Positions 54,123 to 64,000 of a stretch of DNA of 64,000 nucleotides are shown in pieces. A program made the position numbers and the translations under genes. The DNA comes from Isoetes taiwanensis (taxonomy: Eukaryota; Streptophyta; Lycopodiopsida; Isoetales; Isoetaceae). Each line of letters starts with the position of its first letter. The first letter of the stretch is position 1. Location: contig JAJEKV010000054.1 of the NCBI GenBank assembly GCA_021234155.1, forward strand, positions 4,449,962-4,513,961, written 5' to 3'. The notes below the pieces were generated by a model, which saw only the letters and a program-made list of their open reading frames with translations, was not told where the DNA came from and ran no database searches.

Positions 54123-55685
54123 TGCCTTTCATGCCTATCATTTTCTTTTATAATTCAGTATTTGGATGATTAGCTCCATGCCATGATTGTCTTCAGCAGT
54201 TTATACCTATATATCATCACAATCTAGATGAAGAATATTTGTAGTTATGTGGAATTTGGGACTGGAGGCTGATGATAAATAAATTGCCAAATTCAACCTG
54301 CCATGAGAAGCATTGAATTTTTTATTTTGGCCGCAGTGCTGGAAGTTTAGGCTTTGTGAAAATAGACAATGGATATGAAATTGTAGCTTGAAGATTGTGT
54401 GTACAGGCTGTATGCAAAGAGGAAACATCATGAACGTGTTATGATATGGGGGCAACAGACATGCATGCGCATCTTGCTTAGGGTCATGTTTACAGCTGGG
54501 GAAGCTGCATGCAACAAACGAGTGAATATTGTGTATTCCTACTGGTTAATAATACATCTGATGCACATCTGCAGCTGAGCATTCACGCATCCATACATAT
54601 AAGTTTTGATTGATGGTTACATCAAGAGGTGAGTAATGTGAATTCAGTTGGAGTATAAGTTAGCAGCGACATAAAACTTTGGGCATACCTTCACATAAGC
54701 AGATAGGAGGATATATGGACGTGAAGCACTCATTGTATTTTGGTTGGGACAGCAAAGAATTGCATTTTACATGCAGCCTGATTTAGGATGTGTATTTGCT
54801 GCATGGAAGATTGCAATCTTAGTGCAAAATGACATAATAAAACAACTGGACTCCAACAGATCGAAGGAGTCTAGCTTTGGAAGATTGCTTCCTAGGGTTT
54901 GTCGCTTAGGCAAAAATATGTATGACATACTTATGCTCATGCTTGTCTGCTATTTACTGATTCTGGTTGCCAAGTTTATAACATGTGATAAATTCCTAAT
55001 TATGTCAGAAACTAGCTATATCCTTCAGTCAAGAGCCCTGGTCATGAGCTGACTTTTTATCTAGGTCAAAAGGAGTTTCCAGGCTGGTTTGCCTTGCACA
55101 TTTGGCAGGGGATGAGTATCAGCTACTGACATCAAAAGAAGAGCAACTATCTCCCTAACTCTTCTCCCCAGTGAGATGGTTTTGGTAATGTGAGTGACCA
55201 TGCATGATGAACCAGGAAATCAATAGCCTCTTTAAAGTATATATACGATTTATCAACTGCTATACATGTTAATAAAATGAAAAGCCAGGTGAATATACAT
55301 GTTAATAAAATGAAAAGCCAGGTGAATGCAAGGAAAGGAACCGGTAAGCAAATGTTGTTGCAGTAGCACAAATTATATTAACAAATGATACACTTGTATG
55401 TCCATGCTAGAATACACTTGAGTTAATATTAGCATCACTTGGATGCTCTTGCTTAGAACTGCTGCATCTTTTGGTAGTTGTTTATTGTAGACAAAATTTA
55501 TGCCGCAATTGTACTTTCTGTTGGAGTCTTTCCTTATATAGTTTTGTAGGATGCTGCAAAGGATTTAAGACTAATCTATAGTAGGCTATGTAGAGTTTGA
55601 ACTGAAATGGCCTATTTATGATTGCCCCTTGGATCCACGTTTTATGCTGTACAATTATTATTGATATATATGCTCCCATGTCCCC
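54123..55685. other. Intergenic, no gene recognised
   Basis: Downstream flank of the DnaJ gene, presumably including its 3' untranslated region. An open frame at 54744-55052 (MGQQRIAFYMQPDLGCVFAA...) has no known domain. It includes a 33-bp tandem duplication at 55261-55326. Confidence 0.5.
55261..55326. repeat. 33-bp perfect tandem duplication
   Basis: Two identical units starting tatacatgttaataaaatg. Confidence 0.95.
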
Positions 55686-55917
55686 TCTTAAATCGAGAGC
55701 GCCGTAAATATCAGACGCAGACGCCGTCATGTTTAAACCACAGGTATATCCGTGGTATATCCGAGTCTTTGATATGTTATAGCCACCTCTTGAGATGTTT
55801 AAACTACATCACAAAAAAAATTACATGGCGTTTTTGTGAACTTTGCAGATTTTTTTTGCGATTTAGGATTGGCTTAAATACGAACATGTCCGATATTTAC
55901 CGCGTTGGCTCTTAAAT
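55686..55917. mobile_element. Possible ~230-bp MITE
   Basis: Imperfect inverted ends: tcttaaatcgagagcgccgt plus aaatatc at the left, and gatatttaccgcgttggctc plus ttaaatt at the right. The centre has further gtttaaac-type inverted bits. No target duplication is certain. Confidence 0.4.
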
Positions 55918-56963
55918 TGTATATACCCAAAATGCCCTCACAAATTGCATGCTTAGATAGTTATCATTTATTTTATTCAATGACATTTGTCTATCCATAC
56001 AAGAAATTTATGCTTCCCTTATGTTTAAGTGCTTCCTCAAATTGCTTGTTTAGATTGTTATCTTCCGAAATTGTAAGAATGAGCAGGGTTTACATAAGAT
56101 TTACTACGGTTTTAGTAAGTATTGGTAGGTTTTAGTAAGTATTGGTATGTCAAAAACGTATGAAGCTGACGTCAGAAATTGGGGTTTCAGCTTCCTATTG
56201 TCTTGGTTTTTTTTTTTCCTTAATACTTTTTCCTTCTATTTTCATTGGTAGGACAGGGCAGGACGAAGAAAGCGGCGAGGCAGAGCAGGGCAGGGCGGAT
56301 TTTTGCACGAGTTTGCATTATTCTGCAAGGATGCAGTGATACAGGAATTTTTGCATGATGCAGAATTTCTTGCAGAGATGGTTGTTAATTCCAATAGATG
56401 AAGCTTCTGAATTGAAATAACAAGCAATCAGAGGAAGACTTTTTATGCGAGGACGTTCTTGTTATTTGTGACAGGCTTACATTTTTCAGGCAGAGTCACT
56501 TTTGTTTTCATATGGCAGAAGCTACATTGGCAGTTCAGGTAGTTCCTGCGTCATTAATAAATAGCAATTTAGAAACTGCACAGATGATGTCTTCTTTGCT
56601 CTGTTGTTGTTTGCTTGCATTGTTTCTTCATGTCTATGTTCCTTCATGTCTGTGGAATTTGGATCCGATTTAATTCGGTGGGGTTCAAATCCCCTTGCTT
56701 CCCTTCCCGAGGCATTCTGCTATAAATTCTGGTGTCGCGTTGTATTGACTTCGGGTGCTTGTACTGTTTTTGCAATTCAGTTGTAGATCCGTATAGTTGT
56801 CAGGTAGCATTATTCGTGTTCTTATTGGATGTATTGTATAGGGTACATTGATTTCTAATATGGTCTTTACAACCGTATGTTGAGGTGGAAAATAGGATTT
56901 GATCCCAATGGTTATTGTTTATTTGATTCAATGAAATATCTTTATGCCTCATTATCAATGTTT
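55918..56963. other. Intergenic, no gene recognised
   Basis: It includes a short duplication ggttttagtaagtattgg at 56110-56145 and a gggcagg-rich patch near 56260. No coding signal. Confidence 0.5.
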
Positions 56964-57006
56964 TGCCAATTGGTCTCCGTGGATGATAAAACCATTTTAT
57001 TCTATG
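56964..57006 (+). mobile_element. LINE 3'-end relic
   Basis: gccaattggtctccgtggat followed by gataaaaccattttattcta matches the last part of the LINE at 6961-7507 (7450-7490) with few changes. A very short 5'-truncated copy or decayed remnant. Confidence 0.65.
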
Positions 57007-57210
57007 TTTAAGTGCTTCCTTGATTTTAAATGCTTTTGTACTAAAGCTTTTGGGCTGAAAATCGCATTCGTGTGTCAATGGTGCAAAACAAACAAATGAA
57101 GAAAGCACAAAACATTTAAAGCGAGAACAAACATACACACATACATGCGCACACACACATACTCTCATTCAATCATTCTTGAGGATAACATTGATGTATA
57201 CTGTATTTTG

Positions 57211-57577
57211 GGCATGGCATGGTCATGAAAAAGTGAACCTCCCATGGCAAGTCAAAATTGCATTTTAGCTATTGGATTTAGCACTAATCCTGCGGGAAAC
57301 AAAGTTGCCTCGCTAATAAGTGAACCATCCCGAGCAAAATATAAGGTAATGACGTCCTTATGCAGTATTACAGACAATTATCCTCAATATGTTGTATTCT
57401 TGAGTACCGATGGAGATGATAATAATAATATACTCATTTTTGGGCATGGCATGGTCATAAAAAGTGAACCCCCCATGATAAACCAGAACCGCATTTTTTG
57501 CTGCTGGATTTACCACAAATCCCGTGGGAAAAAGGTTGCCTTGCCATTAGGTGAACTATCCTAGGTAAAAAAATAAA
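57211..57577. repeat. Diverged tandem repeat, two ~135-bp units
   Basis: Units at about 57211-57346 and 57441-57577 share ggcatggcatggtcat, aaagtgaacc.cccat, ctgctattggattta-like and gggaaa..aa.gttgcct blocks. They are separated by ~95 bp. An open frame across them (57244-57564) follows from the repeat. Confidence 0.8.
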
Positions 57578-58484
57578 GGAGAACACGATTAGATATAGTT
57601 AATACATATTTTCCTCGAAATTTTTTGTGTTTTTAAGCATGTACAAAAATGTTGGCCACTATTTTGAAAAAAATATGATAATTTCTAATGGTGAATTTGG
57701 CTAATCATTTAATGAAATGCTTTGCAAGTCTCTTACATATTTCCTTGGCATTTTCATAAATATCCTTTTTTATCTATTGTAGCAGCAAAATGAGGCAATA
57801 AGCTAGAAAAGATCTTTTTTCAGGTATTCAAATGATGTTTAAATGTTCTTGAAAAATTTCTCTAAAGGGCCAGTAAAATTTATTTATGATTAGTTAGTAT
57901 CTTGTTGAATGTTTGATATCTTAATTTAAGGCCTGACATGGATAACAACTGGATTGAAGTATTGAAGCCTACAATTTCCACGTCTCGTTACAGTTCTCAC
58001 TGTAACATAAGCTCTTGGATGGATGCAGGTGAGCTTCGATCTTTGACTTTGGATTGGGAGTATCCGTTCAACAAGATAGGACATGGTTGGTAATAATGGG
58101 ATTGTGTTATAATCAAATTACTGCAAAGCATGAAATGAAATGTGACAGTCATGTAATGCAGTTGGTATTCTTTTATATGCTTTGCAATATAGTTTTATCT
58201 TATGCAAAAGTATGTCTAGCTATGCATTGCACACGCAGGCACATGCACGCACACAAATGCACATGCAAGCATTCACGCATGCACACAATGTAACAATTGG
58301 ATCGCATTCTGTGTGCTGGTACTGCAATTTGGTGCAGCCACGTCCGCTCCGCTGCACCAATAAGCTAGAATCGTGTTTGGGTCCTCTGATTCTCAATGAC
58401 TGCCTACACAGGTTAAATATTGAAGACAATCATGACCAAATAAGCTCCCCAACTGTTATATTGTAAGGGTAAGCTGTTTGGTCC
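57578..58484. other. Intergenic, no gene recognised
   Basis: A CA/CG-rich patch with repeated acacgcaggcacatgcacgc lies at 58225-58290. No coding signal. Confidence 0.5.
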
Positions 58485-58561
58485 AGCTTTCCCTGTTTGC
58501 TCCGGTGAGCTGCTCCTGGCTGCCGCCGATCGCAGCATCCACCGGGCAAACAGGGAAAGCT
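58485..58561. repeat. 23-bp inverted repeat
   Basis: agctttccctgtttgctccg at 58485 pairs with cgggcaaacagggaaagct ending 58561, around a GC-rich ~30-base loop. Confidence 0.85.
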
Positions 58562-58644
58562 GTCTCGAGCAATGGTGCAACGACTGGATTAAACTCACGC
58601 AGGCCGAACTTTTTGAACTTTTCAAGATATTACAGTATATATTA

Positions 58645-58783
58645 GATAATTCACGGGGGGGAGAAAATTTCGCCCCAGAAAGTGTTGAGGCGGCTCCGCC
58701 AGACGAGGCGGTGCCCAGGCAGTGAAGCCGCAGCACTGCCAAGACACTTTCTGAGGGCGGAATTTCGACACCCGTGAATTATC
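58645..58783. mobile_element. 139-bp fold-back MITE
   Basis: gataattcacggg at the left end and cccgtgaattatc at the right are perfect reverse complements. Similarity continues (ggcgaaatttt-like, ctgagaaagtgtt) for ~40 bp per arm. The centre is GC-rich (ggcggctccgccagacgaggc). Confidence 0.8.
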
Positions 58784-58940
58784 AAACGTAATAATCTTTA
58801 CCTTCAAATTATGAAGAAGACGATTTTTTTAGTCGGATCTGGGGCCTGTTGCATAATTGGAACGACAGATTCTGCAGTAGACCTATTGCAGAAGACATAC
58901 GCTGGGCTTCAAGCTTGAAGTATGCTCATCAGATGGCCAG

Positions 58941-59208
58941 AGCATAAAAACTCCCGTAAGCTGCATCTTGGAGAAAATCGGCTGGTATTGAAGCTATTTT
59001 ATATAGAAAATGTTGCGTCAGGGTTTCACAGCTGTATGAAAGCATGAAATAGATCATGGCTATATGAAAGCAAGAGCATAAAACCTTCCGTAAGCTGCAT
59101 CTTAGAGAAAATTGGCTGGCATTGAAGCTATTTTATATTAGAAAATGATGCATCAGGGTTTCACGGCTGTATGAAGGCATGAAATAGATCACGACTGTAT
59201 GAAAGCAT
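58941..59208. repeat. Diverged tandem duplication, two ~134-bp units
   Basis: Both units run gagcataaaac.., cgtaagctgcatctt, gaagctattttatat, cagggtttcac.gctgtatg, gaaatagatca. About ten percent divergence. Confidence 0.9.
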
Positions 59209-59904
59209 GAAATTAACCTTGCTTGCATATTTGCCCTTTTGCCCTGTGCACTACAAATATCCAGCAACAGATGAAGATTTGTAGGATATCCCGCAATATC
59301 CCCGCAACAGATGAAGATATTTGTGGGACAGAGGATGAATAATGCTTTCTAGGGATGAAGATGCTTTTCATCTTCTTCCACCAATACAAAGGAAGAAAGC
59401 TTTGAGAAGCTTCAAACAGCAGAGAAAAATAGGGGATGTAAAAAATTCTGGCGGGAGATTAGCGGCACTACTCCCCAAACCTGGGACATTTTTTGCCTTA
59501 TAAATTAGACAGAGTTTAACAGTAATTTGAAGGTAACCTTTATTATGGAGTTCTACAGGCCATTGCTGGAGAGGCAGAAAGGTTGACGAGATTGCTCCCT
59601 GAGCTATGGCCGTGAAGCCTTGCGCTCCTGGGGTCGCATGGGCCAGAGCACAACTGGCTGCCAACTTAAGGCATGTCCAATAAATCCCCCTATTTCAGAC
59701 CCACTCGGTTGATGCAAAAGAAAATAATAGTGCATTCAACCTATGGTAGACATCCCCACCAAGAAAGACGGCCTCCAGCCATGGCCTGTAAAAAAACAAA
59801 GTGGATTTGGCTTTGTCTGAAGCTCTGGGAGATTCTTTAGGAGGCCTTGCCACCAGAACTCTTTAATTCCATCTGCAACTGGACCGGCAAATACCTCCAA
59901 AACA
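59209..59904. other. Intergenic, no gene recognised
   Basis: A repeated gcaacagatgaagat phrase occurs near 59260 and 59300. No coding signal. Confidence 0.5.
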
Positions 59905-61386
59905 TGTGACATTCCATGTATTTATACGGTATATGTATACATACTATGACACATCACCATGGTATAATTAGACCCTTATGGGTCGATAGGGGATAACTTG
60001 GGCTAACCTACAAGGGTTTTTATTAGCTATGTTAAAACTAGTGAGTAAATAACCTAATTAGGCTAATTATGTTACTAATTAGTAAAAGTCAGCCAACTAG
60101 GAAGTGCCACCTGACCCAAATCAATTGGCCAAGGAAAACTTGCTAAGTTTGGAGAGCAAATTGGAGTCCTACCTCCAATTCTGCTCCAAATCGATTTGGG
60201 GAGAGTTGGAGAAAGGACGAGCTACCAGCTGCTGTAACTAGATTTGAAGAATGGAAACCTTTCCTGACAATGGCTCTAGCCAAGAGACCGGTTAGTCCCT
60301 AGATAGTCTGTGCTTCAGCTAACCCTTCTCTGATTATATGGAAATGGTTAAATTCTCTTTTATGTATTACTAAGATGATGATGGATACTTTGATTATGAT
60401 TGTGTTCTCTCTTTTTGTTTCTCCTGTGTGTCTAAGTTAATGGAGGGTAGAGATCTGAAAGCTTTCTAGAAGTGGAGATGTCTCTAGTTAGAACCTTTAA
60501 GACCCAGTAAATGTGGCATGTGCACAAGAGCCCACCTGGCTATAGATGCTATATCGTGATTCAACACCAGACAATGGCTACAATGGTGAAACAGGGGTGG
60601 GGTCTTGCCTAGCCTGGCTACAGGACTCCTACAGTGTGCTAGGGATATAGTCGGTCCTCGCGTTGGGGCCGGGTATGGGCCCGACACCTCCTGGATCGCA
60701 AAAAACGTGCCTATATGCACGTCCTAAGCTCGATGGGTGTGCCGAGGTGGCCCATGGATTTTGGGGGGTTCAAGTCGGGTATGGATGCGGGGATAGCTAA
60801 GGTGGCACGCATTCTCTAGTACACGCAGGGATCCATTGTGGCCAGGAAGGGGACGCCTCCCTGACCTGCCTCATCGGACCGGGAAGATGTAACCCGAAGT
60901 AGTCTCATAGGGTGATTCTATTAGGTTGTGTTTTCGGACGGCCATAGCATATTTCATCCTATCTGCAAAGTATGCACAGAAGGGGCGGATGGAATGGACT
61001 ACCCTAGCCATTATTCTATGCCAGCCAACACCATGTTATACCTATATCTGCTGATACCTTGAAGCCCTGACTGTCAGTCGATCCCATGGAGTCTGAGCCT
61101 AGGGTAGAGCCCTTATTTATGATATTTTGCTTATGTTATCTTGTACTTATATTACCATGTGGATGCTGATTGATGTGTGTTAAGATGTATGTACGCTTTT
61201 GCTGTATAGGACTTCCATAGAGGACATGGGACGAATGACACCTCCGTGTTCCTCGCCCGGACACTTGGCCATCCCAAGTGGTCCGAGTTAGACGGAGAGG
61301 CTTTCCATGGTGATGTAGTTGCCATGGAAGTGGAATTCCTCGTATTTATACAATGGGAGCATCGTATAGATCCAAGGAGCATCACA
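59905..61386 (+). mobile_element. 5' LTR of an LTR retrotransposon fossil
   Basis: About 1.48 kb with TG...CA ends (TGTGACATTCC to agcatcaca), followed at once by a primer-binding site. It belongs to the same family as the 3' LTR at 39681-41319 but is clearly diverged. The two are from different insertions, because the 3' LTR lies upstream of this 5' LTR in the same orientation. The interior that should follow is not recognisable as gag or pol. Broken and old. Confidence 0.75.
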
Positions 61387-61387
61387 G

Positions 61388-61399
61388 TGATATCAGAGC
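61388..61399 (+). other. Primer-binding site of the LTR fossil
   Basis: tgatatcagagc, one base from the tggtatcagagc sequence complementary to initiator methionine tRNA that plant LTR elements use. It identifies the preceding 1.48 kb as a 5' LTR. Confidence 0.75.
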
Positions 61400-62063
61400 A
61401 TGATTTTGCTAGATCAAATCATTGCACTGGCCATAGTCTAACTCGTTAGGTTGGTTGGTTCTAGGAGATTTTGTCTTAGGTTAAACTACCCCAATTCCAT
61501 AGCCAATATATGTGCTGGCCTAGTTATGAGATGACTAAACTAGTTAGGTATGAAGGTGTAAGTTATTATGGTAAGTATGTTAAGTTTGTGGAGAAAGGAG
61601 GTCTCTTGTTTCCAAGGGCCATAACTTTTTTTAGATAACTCGGATGGAGGCGATTTTTGCACCAACTTGTCGAGCATGGTTGAATTACCCCAAAGGCACT
61701 AGCATCCGGCATCAAGACAGCATCAAACAGGCGCGGGAGCACAGATTGCATGTCTGGCAAAACAACGTCTTAGAATTGCAAAAGAAATATATATTTTTCC
61801 CGACACGCACTCGTATAAAAATGGGTATTTCTGCCATATAATTTTTTTTATTTTTTGTTTTTTTAAGTTTTGAAAAAAAAATTGAACTTTTAAAAAAAGT
61901 GACGGTTATTATTTTATCCCATCTCGACGACTTGCGCTCTTTGCCTCGTCCGTCCGCCATAGCCGCTGGAGAAGAGCTCGCTTCCCCATAACTTTGTGCT
62001 TGGTCGTCGTCACAACTGCCATACCAGCACCTCCTTTTGAACCTTTTTCCTTCAACAACGAAT
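61400..62063. other. No gene recognised
   Basis: Probably decayed interior of the LTR element followed by AT-rich DNA (61830-61915, T and A runs). Confidence 0.4.
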
Positions 62064-62246
62064 ATGGCTTGTACCCAGGATTACGTTAGCTACTGTAACC
62101 TCAGTGTTCATTAGATATTTGCTGAGCTCGGAGAGCAGCTTGCCAGCGACTCTGACAAGGTTGAGCTTCTTTTAGTCGAGCTCGTGCAACGGTTTGTCGC
62201 CGGACATAGGGTCCCGTACCCTATTTTCCATAGCCCTATATATTAG
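62064..62246 (+). pseudogene. Short coding-like ORF, unrecognised, one internal stop
   Basis: From ATG the frame reads MACTQDYVSYCNLSVH, a TAG, then IFAELGEQLASDSDKVELLL and VELVQRFVAGHRVPYP to a stop at 62246. The part after the TAG looks like an amphipathic helical protein segment. No family is recognised. It could be the remains of a first exon or of a transposon protein. Confidence 0.3.
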
Positions 62247-62929
62247 TAGAGCAGCCCGACCAAGTCCTGATGCTAGTTAAGTTTTACCCTCCCTCATGTG
62301 TGGAGGTTTCCGAAGAAGTTAGAGGAAATTTCTGGTGGACATTTTTATGAAGAAGATAGCCTTTAGAGTTTAAAACCTGTTAATATAGAGCTTCACCAGA
62401 CGTGGAGCTTCTTCATAGCTCCAGATCCTCATCCTTGGCTTCTTCCAGTTAAAGCTATGACCTCTGATGTCGTGCGCTCGGCCTCTAATGGGAGCTCCAA
62501 CGAGCTCGACCTATGGCCGCCAGTTAGACTGCTCCAGTTCAATGGCTTGTTCCATTAAAGTTAAAGTGACCTCAAAAGGTCACTAACACGATTGCAAATT
62601 AAACGGGAGTGTTGCATCACTCCCGTTTCAAAGATTCCCTTTAAAAAAACACCAAGTTTCTAAAATAAGCCTTTTTTGATAGTTGTTAAGAATTTCTAGA
62701 GGTTTGCATTTTTTTTCATGCCATTTTGGCCCATTATTAGACGAAAACTTTGTACTTATGAAACAGAAATCATAAAAATAGCGAAATTTAGGCATAGACT
62801 TGAAGAGACTGAAAGCATTACAAAAAACAAGCACCAAAGGAAAAAAAAGTACTATGTTTTTAATAAATTGTTGTACATCAATATTGAAGATTCATTGTAA
62901 TAAATAATGATAATTTTAATATGCAGTAG
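62247..62929. other. Spacer with one strong hairpin
   Basis: No gene. The hairpin at 62601-62628 is the only structure. The right half is AT-rich. Confidence 0.5.
62601..62628. repeat. Perfect 11-bp stem hairpin
   Basis: aaacgggagtg, six-base loop, cactcccgttt. No T-run directly follows, and no gene ends here, so a terminator role is not supported. Confidence 0.8.
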
Positions 62930-64000
62930 TCAAAGATCTACATCATAGTCCTCCTCATTCTTTTCTTTGCTCTCTCGCCATCTCGTCCTTCTCGTTTCTA
63001 TCGCTCCTTTTTGGAGACTTGAGTTTTGTATCCTCCTTGTCCTCACGGAATGGTAGCTAAAGCTACTTCTTTAAGCTCTCGCAAAGGTTGCCTCATCGTC
63101 TCAGTGATTTTGGAGAATGGAGGTCATATCTCCGAGGATGTTAGTTTAGCATAATCGGATGAAGACTTTGCCCCTAGCTCTTGATGTTCATCCGGTAAAG
63201 TAGGTAAGGCAGCCGGTCTCATCTTCACAAAATTAACAAAGATCCTTATCAATATCCACGGCCACGCCAGATTGCGGCCCTTCTTAAGTGCACATGCGAT
63301 AGTAGTACCAGAACCGGAGAAAGCATCAAGCACCGGTCTCACGGGCGAGAACATGTCCAGGAGATGGTTGATGAGCTTTGTGGTTTCGGTAGTGATTCAC
63401 AATCCCGCCTTTGTGCGGTTGGGTCCCGCAATTTCAGTAAATCTGCTGGAAACTCAAGGGCGTTTGAGAAGTTTTGACGGTGGCGGTGTTGAAGTGTTCC
63501 ATGGTCCTCTTCCCATCAAAACTCCAATAAGCTACATGAAGGTACTCTACCTTGCTAAGCAACCTTGGTCCTCCACCATGGTAGTTGATGTTCGTTTTGT
63601 ACCTAGTAAAACATTTAAAGTGATGTTTACTTAGCAAAAACAAGAACACACCGAAAACCGTATAGGAAATACTATTAGGAATACACTACGTAATCAAAGA
63701 GAAAAGTAATCAGATTCGGAATAAGACTTACCGAACAAGGTTTTCATATCACCGCCTGAACCGGAGAACCAAAGTGGTTTTGAAAGCTGATTCTACCAAG
63801 CCGATCGCATGCTCGAATGGAAAGTAACTAAACGCCAATGTTTAGCCGCAGGATCTGCTTGATTCCATCAATAAAAGCATTAAACTCTGAAAATTTGAAG
63901 GGCTGGTCGTCATATCTGGCTTTGTCTTTAAGCTTAAACCCGTAGGGAAGATCAGCAATAACCAAAGTGAAGTCCCGTGGGCTTAACCGTTCCGACTAGG
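62930..64000 (-). pseudogene. Beta-class DNA amino-methyltransferase homologue, degenerate, partial
   Basis: This family adds a methyl group to the exocyclic amine of cytosine (N4) or adenine (N6) in DNA using S-adenosylmethionine. On the minus strand, motif IV comes first: LVIADLPYGFKLKDKARYDD with DLPYG at 63953-63939. After a stretch with PLWFSGSGGDMKTLF and a likely intron (GTAAGT at 63731, AG near 63603), motif I follows: SPVRPVLDAFSGSGTT (63333-63301), then IACALKKGRN. The order IV before I is that of the beta class and of bacterial PF01555-type enzymes. Frameshifts between blocks (at about 63480, 63400 and 63270) and a stop near 63840 indicate decay. The N-terminus lies beyond 64000. 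A charged tail (RTRRIQN..., RWRESKEKNEE) may run to about 62930. Confidence 0.6.

Noticed and set aside
54744-55052. 102-codon open frame downstream of the DnaJ gene
   Set aside because: No domain, no splice or start context, ordinary length for chance in this composition.
57244-57564. 106-codon open frame MASQNCILAIGFSTN...
   Set aside because: It spans two units of a diverged tandem repeat; the repeated protein pattern is a by-product.
62601-62628. Rho-independent-type terminator
   Set aside because: Strong hairpin but no following T-run and no gene upstream; plant nuclear DNA does not use this signal.

Overview
This is plant nuclear DNA from a large, repeat-rich, gene-poor genome. The evidence is plant-type L1 LINE proteins (DUF4283, endonuclease, reverse transcriptase, zf-RVT), a MULE transposase with a SWIM finger, Ty3/gypsy and Ty1/copia fossils, a plant LTR retroelement primer-binding site, Helitrons, LRR receptor-kinase pieces and GT-AG introns. 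The low gene density and a degenerate bacterial-type DNA amino-methyltransferase would suit a spore-bearing plant (fern, lycophyte or bryophyte), but the lineage is inference only. No rRNA, tRNA or CRISPR was seen.

Layout. 1-978: short local repeats. 979-6648: an L1-type LINE with target-site duplication and poly-A, both ORFs decayed. 6961-7507: 3' end of a second LINE lineage. 7919-12349 and 48544-53184: two similarly organised ~4.5 kb non-autonomous elements that share end modules and carry host exon fragments. 12550-13560: minisatellites. 14340-16525: Ty3/gypsy fossil and a tandem repeat. 16719-39456: an array of one short and two long (~10.3 kb) tandem units. Each long unit holds a ~5.3 kb non-autonomous Helitron (5' TC..., 3' hairpin plus CTAG, A/T target) that carries most of a chorismate synthase gene with its introns, and a fold-back element with a 10-bp target duplication. 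39457-41319: LTR retroelement tail and 3' LTR. 42270-43925: MULE transposase pseudogene. 46532-47522: terminal-inverted-repeat element with a receptor-kinase signal-peptide exon. 53553-54122: a small membrane-anchored DnaJ gene, the only gene here that looks intact. 54123-59900: MITEs and short tandem duplications. 59905-61399: 5' LTR plus primer-binding site of the same family as the 39.7 kb LTR. 62930-64000: degenerate beta-class DNA amino-methyltransferase on the minus strand, running off the window.

The window is mainly a record of transposon gene capture. Pieces of chorismate synthase, a short-chain dehydrogenase, LRR receptor kinases and unrecognised multi-exon genes sit inside non-autonomous elements, most with introns kept, so they were copied as DNA. 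Many differences between the two long tandem units fall at CAG/CTG/CCG/CGG sites, which points to methylation-linked sequencing error or methylation-linked mutation rather than ordinary divergence.
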